Source: Pseudovirgaria hyperparasitica
Taxonomy: Eukaryota > Ascomycota > Dothideomycetes > Acrospermales > Acrospermaceae
Length of the DNA: 64,000 nucleotides
Assembly (NCBI RefSeq): GCF_010093815.1
Contig: NW_022985549.1
Coordinates: 682,001-746,000 of the forward strand
Direction: 5' to 3'
Position numbers and translations under genes: made by a program. The notes beneath the pieces are model-generated. The model did not search any database. It saw nothing but the letters and a program-made list of their open reading frames with translations, and was not told where the DNA came from. Position 1 is the first letter of the stretch. Every line of letters starts with the position of its first letter. This document shows positions 1-13,000 of this stretch, one piece after another.

Positions 1-24
1 GCTCCATTACCACATGTCTATATA

Positions 25-3000
25 TCAACACCACGCAGACCAACCACAAAAGAGCACGGCAAGATTACGCTCATCCGTGGCTTGCTGTATCAGTCCACTC
101 ACCACAGTCGATACCGACTGATTCTTACTCAACTTCTGCTCCACAACTGCCAAAGCTCTTCCAGCCTCTCCCGAATCATTCTCATGCTTCTTTGAATTCT
201 GCTTGAGCAGATCATCACCAGTGATACCACCGCCAGGAGCATCCTGCTGCTCTGTATGCTCTTGCATGCGCCGAGCGCGATTCTGTGATACGGTCCAGCT
301 AACCAAGGGATCGTAGCGGAGAACATTGAGGAGAGTCATAATGCTCTCGCGTTCCTCCCGAAGGGCTTCGAGAGTGAACTCGCAGCAGCGACGGAACACA
401 CCTTCTGTTTTAGTAAATCCCATTGCGTCGACGAGATCTCGTGTTAGGCGGAAGGGCACAACTTCTGGAACGGGAAGAATACGGCCAGCTTCGAATGCAA
501 CGCCTAGATCAATGTGAACAACTTCACCGCTATTTTGGTCAAGTAGAATATTCTGACAATGACGATCGCCAAGTCCAAGAACATGTCCAAGAATTGAGAT
601 GGCTGCTGTGGTGCGGGTGTATGCGAGGCGCTTCTCGAACCAGTCGTCAGGGTTTACGAAGCGCTCTAGAAAGAAGTATCTCATTATTGGGTGGAAATTG
701 TCACACACTTCGCGATAAACTTTGATTCTGTGCTCCTCAGAATGACTTGATGCCTCTGATACCTTTTTGCGACAGTCGTCAGATTTCCAGTCCCGAGGAT
801 TGTATTTGCGATGCGCAGGGAGAACGGCATCTGCTAACGGAATGGTGTCCCTTACAAACTCAATCACACCACTCTTAGAACTGAGAGGCACGACTTTATA
901 GCTCCTGATATGAAGGCTGCGTAAACGAGTTGACGTGTGGTTTTTGAGAAGTTTGCTGGCCTGCTCAAATACTTGCTCCATAATCGCGTCTTGGCGAAGA
1001 TCATCAGAGCCGGACTTGAACTACGCGATGGTTAGTATCATGTTGACGACCGCGTGTTCGCAACGGAAGCATACCAATTGTTTGAAATGCTCTCCATTCG
1101 AAGCCACGGCTGTGGCGATCTTTGGAGCGCTAATTCCTCCAGCAATGGAGATCTTCGATCGCCAACTCGTAATGATAGGGAGGTCGGTGTAATTTTGATC
1201 TAGTCGGACATCGATTGCTAATGTCGCAGGCGGAATCTCTAAGCTCGTCACTATAGTCTGTAAGCGTCTCCCTGATTGGAGATCTCCTAACGTCGGTTCC
1301 TTATTGAGCTTTCTGATTTCATCTTTTGTGACCATCGCGAACTGATGGTAACATTCATTGGCTCTGTGAATTGCCTTCCATATCCGCGAGCTAGGCGGCT
1401 TGGACCTCTCGAGCATATGTGCTACTTCTTTTGCAGACGCGTGCCGAGATTTGCTTGCCGCATCAACTCCAAGAGATGCGCAACTAGCGTATATCTGGTA
1501 CATCGCATGATAAGGATGGTGAAGACAGATCTGAAATACAAGATCGGACAACTCCTCTTGGAATGGAGTTTTCTCCACCTGCAGCCTCGATGACAGTTGA
1601 TTCATCAGTATTGCGAATTTTCCGGGTGGCGCTTTCGCGAGATAGCTCTTCATGACCTCAATGACCTGTGGTGCATCCGGAAAGTCAAGCCATAGAGCGA
1701 ATACGCGCAAGACATCATTATCATAGTCGTCGCAGGCGCGTAAAGACAGTAGGTAATTTTTCAAGCTCTCACTCACGAAAGTCTCCTTGCTGGCTCGTAG
1801 TCTACCGTATTCTTGATCATCGATATCGTACCATTTTTGCATCCTCATAATGTCTCTTCTGAGTTTGTCACGCTCTGGTTTCTGCTCCTTGGCTTTCAGT
1901 GACCTCAAGACGTCCTTGAACTCATCAATCTCTCGTCCTTTCTGTTCCTTTCGCGCCTGAACACGCGCCAGTTCATCGCTCAGCTCATTACTGTTCAATT
2001 GAGCATCACAGAACGATGCATATGTATGGAACGCTTCACCGGCTTGTCGTCCTTTCGTATTTGCTTTTAATTCTTTGATGGCCGGCCTTAGGTACGACCC
2101 AGCAATCTCTTGCGCGCTTGCCACTCTTGCTCCGGCGAGATAACGTCCCTGGCTAGTTAGCAATTTTTACATGTTAATGACTTGTGACGATACGTACCAG
2201 CTCCAACAGTATCTGACTCAATGTGCCCTCGGGGAGCTGCTGTTGAAGTGTCTTAGAGCCATTCAACTTTTGCAAAATTAGGATAGCTGGAGTCGTTTCT
2301 CCTTGGTCCCAGAGAATTCGAGCGGTTTCAAACAATGCAGGTCCTTCTAAATGGATGCCAAACTCCTTTGCATCCTCCGCGATATCAGAGAGGTAGGTAG
2401 CACAGGCAAGCGCATCTTGAAGAGCACCATGTTTGCGAGATATCCTGGAATTTGTTAATAGATTCGAGGCTTGTAGTTGATAGACTAGATCCGGTGGCGC
2501 TTTTATGCTTTCCCGGAGCCGTGCATTGCGACATAGAACGCCGAGTAATGTCTCTCGTGATGAAAGAATGGGACGGAAATCTTCAACCCTAAATGTATTA
2601 GTCCGTTGGAGTTCGAGGGTGTTCTAGCTCGATTTACCTTCCACGTTCCATCCACGAGGCACGACTATCCAAGCTGGCCCATCTATCGTCCATTGAGCCT
2701 TCGTGACAGAGGCTCATAATATCATCAGTCTCAGACAAGACAGCAAAGACACGGAAGAAGGACTCTTTGTTGACAACGTGATCACCCTGCGATAAAAGAC
2801 TTCGTACTGTTCGCATAAGGCCGCCATCAATGTGGGATCTTGCATCAGTCGCGGTGTTCGATGTACTAATTGCCTGGAATACCCTGTATATTGTGGCTGC
2901 CTCGGTTTCGAGGGACTCAGGCGCTCTAATATCCCATTGCTCAAGTTTTCTGGCCGTATTTAGGGTGCTCTCAATGCTACCAATTCCTGCGCCTTGAAAG

Positions 3001-6000
3001 CCAGAACTGGATAGAAGTGCTTGCGTTATAGTGTTTAGATTGAGTGTTGAGAGTGAGGTCATGACCCCTCTGGAGTCCTCGAAAGAGGTCTTGTTTAGTC
3101 GGCGCATTTGACTATCAAGTCTAGCGCCCCTGAAAAGAAGTCCCTTCATCCCATTACCTTCGTAATCAAGGCGGTTCAGTATTGAGAGGATGTCCGGTTC
3201 TTGCTCAATCCCATAGTACGAATCGGGCTCGTCCAAGTTCTTGTAAACGATTATTTGCAAATCGACGGGAACACTGGTGGATACAATAGAGAAGCGACGA
3301 GATATGCGAATGGGTGGAGAAGCATATGTCTCAAGGAAAAGGAGCGAGATTCGGTAGAGGTGGCACCTCGCTGCAGCCCTGGATGCACGCAAGAAATCGA
3401 TGTCGAGCCAACGATCGCGATCTGCGCACGACTTCTCGTTGGGAACAGGTTGTCCTCTAAGATAAACAATAGCAGTGACGATACTCCTGATCTGGGGCAG
3501 GTAATGGTGGTCTTCTTGTTCGAACCAGTCATTAAATGCACAGGAGAGGATCTCTTTCACTATTTTCTGACGATCGTATTGTTGAAGAAGTACTATGTGA
3601 AGTACGGATGGAAAAATCTTTTGCGCGAGACCTGGTATCCCGAAGGCTACGTGAGCTAGTTCACCAAGAACGATGTCCTCGGAGCCTACCTGAGTCAGAC
3701 TCACCACCAGTTCCCGAATCCATTGCTCGTAAGACTTCTTGCTGGAGCATGCAGACTCGGTGAGATCAAACGCTGGGACACTATGAAAGTCTTCTAGATT
3801 TGATGTCTTGTCCCAAGTTAGCGACTCAATGATATTTCGGGACAGTGATGCCTGGATGTTGACGTCTCGTTCATCACCTTTCAGCTGAGACAGGACCGAT
3901 CGCAGGGTCTGTTCTACCATGCCAGCTTCAGGACGTGTTCCGCTGAAGAGGTAATCGTTTAGTAGTCGCATGATATTCGAGTGCGAGGAAGGGCTTTTAG
4001 TATCTCTATTTTGTGACTGAACATCAGAATCAGCCAGTCCTCGGTACCGCATATTAAATCCGACTTCGCCCCGTGCTGAGAACGCTCGACCGAGAGCTCG
4101 CGAAGCCCATAGCAGATATGACTGGGGAATATGTCGATGCTGACAGGAACGCCATACGGCGTGGGCATACCGAGTAGCTTCTTGATCTGATCCCAGGATA
4201 TCGTCAGACGGTGAGGAAGCGTACTTGAAATCTTTACAAAGAATACTAAACACAAGCTCTTGAGATGGCCGACTAAGAAGTCGATCGTTGCTCATGTCAT
4301 CCTTGAGAATTTCAAGTAACAGTGTACTTTCAGGAGTCCCTTGGCGAGAGTTTCCGTTCGCTTGAACTCCTGCGGCTGCCGTCATCATGTTGCCAAATGC
4401 TTCGTGAGAGAGCTGCGGCCGATTCAGGGTGTTGTTGTTGTTGTTTTTGTTGTTGTTTTTGTTGTTGTTTTTGTTGTTGTTTTTGTTGTTGTGACTGGAT
4501 GATTGTTTCGCAAGGTCTGATAAGTATGCTGAAAGCCAAACATGGAATAGTGTGGCCTTGGACATTGTTGATATATATTGTGATTCTTGAGTTGTGCTAT
4601 CTTGAGAAATTTCGAGGAATCTGCGCAAAGAGAGTAGTATAGATAGACCAATTCCTGATACGAATGATAGGTCGAGTTGGAGACTCCGCTGACTATTTGC
4701 AAAGAGATACTGTACGATGCCCAAGGCATCGTCAGAACATTGAAAGTCCGTAAGATAAGGGCGCAATGCATGGAGGCTCATGTGGAGTGGGTAACCTTTA
4801 AGAGCGACATCTCCTGCAAGAGCCACCAGTACCCTAATTTTTCGAATGACCGAGCAAGCATGAAGGGAGCCTAATTCCGGCCGTAGTTGTAACAGCAACA
4901 TTCTCATCACAAATACAACGACGTCAGAAGTCCATATTGATTCGGACTTGTAGGCAGCGCGGCGACAGAGCCGATCAATACGGTGAAATGCGGTAAAAGA
5001 CCCAAATGATGGTTGTTGATCTGGGGGTAACTTATGATCGGAACGACCGTATGACATAATATTTTCAGCAACTTTGCATGCGTTGGCGAACACATCACTC
5101 TTAGCAGGGGCAATATGGACTTTGTCTGTCAAGTCTGTGTGCAGAAGAAGCAAGCCAAGGATACGAGGGAAATGCGATCTAAGAAGATCATTGTACTTGG
5201 AGGTCCCAAACTTGGTGCTCACAGCCTTTTCCTGACTGGTAATTGACGAGTCTGGCCCGCTGCCATGCCCGGTACCTTGCTTTTGCACATAATCGTCTGT
5301 GTCCCGAGATATTGTGTATGCAACCACCTTGCAGATGGCCATTTCCGTCAATCTGTCTTCGCAGATGCCGACTTGACTTGCTACGGTCTCCATGTCTTCC
5401 CTTGAGCCCCGCATGAGAGCCTGCGCAAAAGCCTCATCTCTCGTCTCTACTAACAACTGTGCAAGCGACTTGTATTTGAAGATGGAGTACGGAATATCAC
5501 GATACAGCTTCGCCGTATCGGGCTCCGCGAGGTCCGTCCAGGTATAGAACAATTGCCGCGAAAATAATGCGAAGAGCTCTTGTGCACTTGACAGATTGAG
5601 CGAACGAGCCACATCCTCTATGCATACTGTCGCATGCTCCAAACAAAGCTCGACGTTACCAGCAGCTTCGAAGATGTACCATACACACCTTCTTAAAATT
5701 GTTGGCCACAGGGAGCCAAGTTTTGTAAAGACAATAAGTCGCAGTGCCAAACCTTCTAACCAATCAGATGATGAAGGCAGGACGTCGGTAATATCGTTGA
5801 GAAATCCATCATGCATGGCGAGTACGTATCGTTGGAACATTTCCGGTAGAAGAGTAGAGACGTGGTACTTGACTCCTATGGAGCCAGATCGGAGGAGGGT
5901 AAGCAATGCTGTGCGTGGCGATGGCAGATCGGAGGACTCAGCGAAGCTCTCACTCTCGGCATGAGCAGCCAACAACAAGTTACTCATGCCGATTTGAGTC

Positions 6001-9000
6001 ATCGGCGATGCGCAGTCGGTTTCGAGGAGTGTTCTCAATAGCCACTCGTACATCTCCGAAGCAGAATCGTGCAGATCTCCGGCATCTGTCTTAGCCCAGA
6101 CTTCCATGTAAGTCGTTAGAACGTCGATACATAGACAAAGACCAACTTCACTACGATTATAGATGTACGGTCCTAGAATAGTCTCTCCGAGGTGCGTCAA
6201 CCAGTTATCCAGGTCCGCGGATTTTACAATCATTCTCGCATTGAGGAGCTGTTCCAAAAAGCTTCGGCAATAATGCATCTCTTTGGCGGTAAGTGATACT
6301 AGATGATCAATGAAGGTAGTTGGCACACTATTTATTCGCTGTTCGGCGTCTATAGCTTCAAATGTAGCAGTGACGAATCTGAGATACAGTAAGACTGATG
6401 CTCTCGCCGCGGATGGGTCGGACTGTACAACAGACTCCTTCCTTGGGGGCTCAGTGAGCTGTGTATGATCAATGTCGGGCGTTGGTTGCGAATCAAACTC
6501 ATCATCAAGATCCATAATATCCTCCTGGTGGCTGTTCGGAAGAGACAACCCGTGGATGCTTTCGCGGCTGTTTAGACCTCTAGTGATATGCATAGCCAAG
6601 AGTGTGATGCCGCTGTGATTGAAAGCATTCCCGCCCACATGGACATATTCAGTCATCGGCAGCAAACTCGGACGCATAGCATCAATGAGCGTATCGAGCC
6701 TCGCAGATTCGGATTCTGGAGATAATACAACTTCCACAAGAGTCTTGACTAGTCGGGCTGTCTGTTTGTTTAAGGATGCGGCTTTGTAATTGTTGATTGA
6801 ATGTCTATTGTGCGCGATGGCGGATACCACCATAGCGAGAGTCGTAAGTCCCTTAATCATTATCTGAGATATGTTCTGAGGGCGTTCTTTCCACCAGACT
6901 TCCAGCTGCTGGTAAGCGTCCTCAGTCTGTGCTATACACGAATCGATGATGCGAGATTCTAGACCAACAGCAGCTTGCGTGATCGTCTCACTCGAGTTTC
7001 GCATATGCTTATTTCGTCGTCTTGGTTTGCAAAAGAAATGCGTGTCGTCGAGAAGTAGGAGATAGACAGCCTTCTCATGGTGTAGGCTAATGTGTGAACA
7101 GGCTTGTGCAATGGGGCCAGATGCAAAAACAGAAGCATCCGTGGTCGGGTACGTGATACCTAAACAGTAGTAGAGAGCGCCTAATACGTCAGCCGCACTG
7201 AACGACTGATTCCCGTGATTTGCGTAGGATCTTTCGCTTGAGAAAGCTATTTGTGTCAGCCGAGATGGAGGTCGACGTATTTTTCGACTTACCAATAGAG
7301 AATTTGCTGAATATCCACTGAACAACTTTGTCTGTGATAGAGTCACATCGACTGGGATTCGTGGCGGATGCGTAGTCTATCATTGATATGAAGAAGTTGA
7401 GCGTTGAGTCAGCTATGAAAGCAGGACCGCTCAGGTCGATAGACGCGAACATGGTTTCATTAGTTGATGCTATGGCAGAATACGATACGATACCGAGCTG
7501 TAAGAGCACTTGCATAGCGAGGCAGGCAGGTCGGCAAGAGGACGGAATAACAGCATTGCGCGCTGCCTGTTCCCACAGATTCATCCATGAACTGGAAAGT
7601 GATGTGTCGATAGAATTGTTCGAATGAGCCGCTCTGTGCAGCGTCAATAAAGCACATATCCACAGTCATGGTGCTCAAAACCTACGATGCAACGCAAAGA
7701 AGGCTCCATGCAGAGACGGAACCGGCTTTATCTGAGGCACAACCGATAAGTCTGTCAAGGATCTGACTAAGTAGGCCCGCGGAGCATGGCGTACGATACA
7801 GCATGAAAGTCAGTATTTGTAACGATGCGACTCTATCTGAACCAGGCCGACTGAGGTCATCTAACAGCGCAGTGATGCGACTTGTATAGCGTCTTCGCTT
7901 TCGCGGGCGGTCGTCAATGTCCTGACTATCCAGTTCAATTGCGGAGTGATCGTGACTTAGCATCAATGTCAAAGTACCCATGATACTCAAGATGGCCCAT
8001 TGTTGTTCGTGGCGAGATTCGCTCTTTAAAGAAAACGCTGGGGTCGAGAGGATGCTATATTCGCATGAAACCTCGCCGACTTCAAGTCGTAGGTCTTCGA
8101 CCTGCAACTGATCGCGCGGGAGTCGCTTCAAGTATTCGGCGTGTAAGCAATCTAATAGAGCTTCAACCTCCTGTCTCACCTCCTCATTGTAGTGATTATG
8201 TTCTAGCTGTAGCATGACTGCAATCTGTTCCTGACAAATGATAATTGTCGCTAAAATTTCTTCCTTCAAAGAGGACGCTATTCGTGTTTGCCAGAGGTCT
8301 CTCATGACCGGTAGAAGCTGAGCGATTGTTCTTTGCGATATATCATTGTGATGCAGGTGTATTGCTGTAAGTATTGAATTGATAGCGGCAAATGCATCCT
8401 GGTGCGCCAGACCGACGTTCCTAGCCGATCGCAGAAATCTAGTGAGTGAATTCAGAGAGACCTGCGCCTTCTGAAAGATGGGCGCGTTTGGGACAGTGAC
8501 AAGCTGGCGCAAACAGACCACCAGCTCTTGAGCAACCGATGGAGATACTCCGCCATGACGAGGGGTTTCTAGAGGCTCCTTAGTACCAGATCGGGACGAA
8601 CTGTCCGTCGAAGCATCCCGTCGTCGTGATCCAGACTGTGGTATGCGCAGACTGTCCATTGAGTCATGCTCTTCAGCAGTAACTATTAGAGTGATGCAGA
8701 AATCGACTGCTTCACACCAATCTGTCGATGATAAATGCTCAGCGTGAGGTTGGAACTCCAGGACACTTCGCAAGCATTTTGAATAAGGTATTAGTAAAGG
8801 CTCACAATAGCCTCCACTTGACATAGGCAGCGTTTGAACGATATGTTCCAGAATAGCCTTGACGGTTCTTCTTTGAAGTCTATGTACTCCAAATTCGACT
8901 GACTGACGAAGCGCGTCGGCGCCTTGCTCAAGACGATTCGCGCTAGCAGTCTTTGGGGTCTTTGAGTTAGCTCTGGCATATTGCGAGCGCTCCAGAGAAT

Positions 9001-9236
9001 TGACCCTGAATATAGCCTCATATAACGCGTAGAAGGATTTGTCTGTGATCGTGTTCCTTTTCGATTTGTGACGATTGTGCTGGAAGATTTGTTTAAGGTC
9101 TCTCAGGGCTTCTTTGCGTTCTGTTTGCGTAGAAGAATCGAGACGATCTTTGCAGGACTTGTCAACAACTATTCCCGAAAATATTGTTCTCTTATGGTGC
9201 CTTACCGACAACATCTGCAAGATTTAAGTCACTCAT
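25..9236 (-). CDS. tel1: Tel1, ATM-family PI3K-like checkpoint/telomere kinase
   Basis: Serine/threonine kinase of the DNA double-strand-break and telomere-length pathway, nuclear, normally recruited by the MRX/MRN complex. I read seven exons: 9236-9206, 9147-7686, 7633-7293, 7246-2638, 2588-2198, 2148-1075 and 1020-25, giving 2967 residues, the usual size for fungal Tel1. The N-terminus [16 protein letters not shown] followed by a [10 protein letters not shown] stretch is a TAN-type start. A long helical-repeat region and a FAT region follow. The kinase core shows [20 protein letters not shown], the catalytic-loop [12 protein letters not shown] near residue 2780 and HIDLGVAFE, the DFG equivalent, near 2804. 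A FATC tail, [18 protein letters not shown], ends the protein. Introns are 46-58 nt. An Asn/Lys repeat interrupts the middle of the protein. The start lies 827 bp from divergent nup192. Identity is secure; exact splice sites are inferred. Confidence 0.95.
4430..4492. repeat. 12-bp tandem repeat inside tel1 (Asn/Lys tract)
   Basis: The plus strand repeats the unit gttgttgttttt about four times plus partial units. It is in frame in tel1 exon 4 (minus strand) and encodes an NNNK-type tract near residue 1530. Because the unit is a multiple of three, copy-number change would keep the frame. Confidence 0.9.
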
Positions 9237-9477
9237 ACTTGTAACATGCTAACCATGGTCTGAAAACGAGACGGCTCAAGCGTCTTTCGTATGTCGTCCG
9301 GTAAGAGTTTGGTTGAGCGTTTGCACTCCAGATAGTCTTGCCAAGCTCTTCAAACTTAAAACGTCTACGTCACTCTCCAATTATTTGTAGTCTCGCGCTA
9401 CGTGGAGCCGTATGATCATGTACGGAAAATCGCGTTCAAGTTCAGGCCCGGGCGTGCAAGGGTGTTGTTGGGAGGAA

Positions 9478-9897
9478 TTCTCATGCGTCCAGTGTACTTT
9501 ATGTACTAAACAAAGATTTACTGAGTAATCATATACGTAATAGTTTAGCCGAAGTAATCTCCGGCATCCTTCTACTTCTCTTTTATCTATCTCTTCTTCT
9601 AAATAGCTAATTATCTATTATAGATATATATTTAATTAATTTTAATCGTACAGGCTTAATATAATACCTATTATACGTGTCTTTAACTATTTTTAACAAC
9701 CTTAACTGATTTTAACTAATTTAACCTTATAGATAGACTTTATAATAATACTTTATATATATGTTTAATTTTAACATCGTAGACTATAACCATATATATA
9801 CTTTAAGCTTATTTCATATTACTTAGTAAGGCTGCTTAGACTATGTGGTATAGTAATCTATCACTTTATTATACATAATACACTGGACGCTTGAGAA
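9478..9897. mobile_element. MITE-like inverted-repeat element in the tel1-nup192 intergenic region
   Basis: This is a 420-bp AT-rich block without coding capacity. Its ends are inverted copies: the left end reads ttctcatgcgtccagtgta (from 9478) and the reverse complement of the right end reads ttctcaagcgtccagtgta (ending 9897). Imperfect similarity continues inward (ttatgta, taa and aaag blocks). The interior is rich in TA and looks mutated, as repeat-induced point mutation leaves. No clear target-site duplication is visible. The structure fits a non-autonomous DNA transposon; the family is not recognised. Confidence 0.6.
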
Positions 9898-10063
9898 ACC
9901 CTCGTCAACTGTTGGTCCACTTTAGTAGTTAGAGCAGCGGAGCGCCTTTCCTAAGGTAGACTAGACTCAATTCATAGCTTCACTTCTGGCTTCGACAAAG
10001 CTTCGAGGAACGCGTGGTTTGCGACACAAGCTCTATACATGCCCAACGGCGTTCTTTCTTCTC

Positions 10064-13000
10064 ATGGCAGATGCAAGCAGCTTGGAGTCTTTACAAGACT
10101 TGCATCGCGATCTGCAAGCACTATCAGAATCACGACTTCCTGTCTTGGACAGACTATGGCTGCAGCTAGAGGCGCGCGTGGATGATTTCAGGAATCTTTT
10201 AGACCAGAAACGAAGAGACGACGGCAGTCGCCAGAAAGTCGTGCAAGGTGGAGAAATTGCGCCCTCAAAGGAGACCCTCAGCTGATCAAGCTTTTCTACT
10301 CAGACTCGTCCATCGTATTTGACGATGGGGAATACTCAGTAAACGACGATTTCCGCGAACAGTCCATTCAACTTGCGAACACCTTAGATCTCGACGAATT
10401 AGAATCCGCGCAACTACTTCACACTGCAAGTAAGGAGTCGAATGAACTCGATCGACCGCCATTCTTTGGGGCACTCATACGCTATCAGCAGAGGCGACAC
10501 TTTCTCCTGGAATGCCTTCGGTTGGTTATAAAGATATCTCAGGAAGGCCAGGAGGATGATGAACTACACGATGATGTCACTCAGAATCTAGAGATTGTGA
10601 AGCGAGAGATATATAACACCAGGACAGGCAATGCCGGAAATGGAGTGCTATTTTGGAAGAAATGTCTCGCAGCCATGGGGGAAATTGAGAAACGCCTACA
10701 AGATCTTCACGATCGCTACATCAAATTGTCCATGATGGAACGAAGCCCATCAGCAGAAATAGAAGAGCTCATTAAGCTGGAAAAGGCCAGCCTAACACGC
10801 CAACACGAATCTCTTGCTGGTATATGTTGCTACATGACCAAAGAAACTAGCCCGGGAATTGATGGCTTTTCTGTCACTCAGGAAGCCGCGAAGAGACTAG
10901 ACAAGCATGATGCGATCCTCATCCATTATGTTCCTATACTCACGCTCCTGATCAGCTCTTTGGGTCCCACAGAAGCAAAGAATATTTCACTGAGGGAGGC
11001 AAGGACCCTTCATAAGTCAATCGTTTCGACCACAGAATCTGCTGGATGGGGGGTACGGAGCTTCCAAGCAACTGTCATAGCATACTGGCTAGCTGAGTAC
11101 AGTGGGCGGTATGTAGAGGCCTCCACTGAGTCGCCCTTGCAGGGCGTAGACCTGTCTGCAGAGGCAGACGAACGCTCCAAGGTCTTCATGGATTCCATCA
11201 AAGACGGTGCATTGCATTTCATGCTGTCAATCTGTCAAGGCTTGAGACCAGATAGATGGTATGACCCTGCTCGCGCGGGTCTTGTCTCCCTACTTCTCAA
11301 GGACGCTGCTACATTACCGTCTGACACAGTCCCATTTACTGAAGATTTCCAAGTTCTAGTGATGGAACAACTTCAAGGCTTTGTGGATGCATTCATCAGC
11401 CACATGCCAGACACTTTACGCAAATTGAAAGTTGAAGAGGATGAGCAAAGGCGGCAGCTTCAATCGCGTTTCCAAAGGGATCACGTGGAGTACGAGTTAC
11501 ATCTCGAGCGATTCCTTATCATCATTTGTTTCGCATACGACGGATCGTCAGATGCCGCCGTTGCGTTCTGGAATGAACCCGAAGGCAACTTATACGGATT
11601 CCTGCAATGGGCTGCGAAACGCCAGACGACCCCCAGAGTTGCTGCCTTCTGCGAAATGCTCCGTGCTATCTCAGTCGGAGAAGATTGTGCCGAGGCTGCC
11701 CACCGCTTCCTTCAAGAAGAGGCTCCTCAAATGACCATACGATCGCGGCGAAGCACTTCGCTAAGTTATTCTCAAATATTCACAGAGCTACAATTCTATT
11801 CCTCGAGCGTTGGAGATAAGAACGCAGGTATACAGGGAGTGACACAGACTGCACCACTCAGTGCCACGGATCAGATCGTTGAACCGGAAAGTGCAATGAT
11901 GCTAGAGAGTTATCTACGTCTTCTAGCTCACTTGTGCTCCCAGAGCAGTGTCGCACGCGACTGGGTTCTGCAAACGGCCAATATTGTGCCAATGCTTCTT
12001 ACGCTTTGTCAATCACACCTTGAGAGCCGTCTCCGAGCAAGTACGTTTAGTGCACTATCTTCCTTCCTTAGCCACAAGACCACAGCCATCGCGTTTCACA
12101 TATGGACCTACCTGGATACCTGGCTCCATACAGGCCTCAATACGCACGGGAAGCCAGGACCTCAGCTAAAGACTCCTCAGGAGTATGTCTGGCATACTAT
12201 AGCGAGTGGCTATGAAGAATCAAACGCGTTCGTGGAGCTGTTACGTGCGTTGATTGCCCCACCGTCGGATGATAGCGGCTTGAGAGATAGTCTGCCATTT
12301 CCCGAGAATCTTGGATCAAGCCATCGTATGCCAGGGATAGATAACTACATCGACTTCGTGATGGGCCGCATCTTCGCCGAAAAACAAGATGGTTTAGAAC
12401 CACTCCAGAGGCGAGTCATGAGATGGAACTGTCTCAACTTCATCTCGACTTGCTTAGGGTCTTTCAACGAAGATCTTATAGTGTTAGCGAATGTTGCCCA
12501 GGCTAGTGTTGATGTTGATACTGCAATGCAGTCCTCATCGCTTTCAACATACATGCAACTCCATCCTTTCGCGCGCGTCATGGAGTGGATGTTCAACGAC
12601 AAAGTCATCCAAACTCTTTTCGAAACTGCACATCAGGATATTCACGAAGTCAATGACGCCCTCCCAGATTCTCCTCTCGTTCTCTCTCTCCTGTCTAGTA
12701 TTGAAGTCATGAATCAGATCATGAGCCTTCAGTCAACGTACTTGGACCTCGTCCGACCGTTGATCAAGCTAAATTCGACGAATCGTAAAGTCCCGGTAGC
12801 GAATGCGGCTATAGCATCATTCGAAGATGCTGTGTACACCAATCTTACCTTAATTGTAGATTTGGGTCTCTATTGTGGAACGGGCCATCAAGACCTGACC
12901 ATAGCTTCACTGAGGCTGCTTGAAAGACTCTCGGCATCAAGAAAGCTGAATGGCCCTTCGGACGGGGTTTCCAACCGATCAGGTCGTAGTAAGATGATTG

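Noticed and set aside
4424-4771. Overlapping frames with poly-Thr or poly-Cys/Gln in the tel1 repeat
   Set aside because: These are alternate-frame readings of the same 12-bp repeat.
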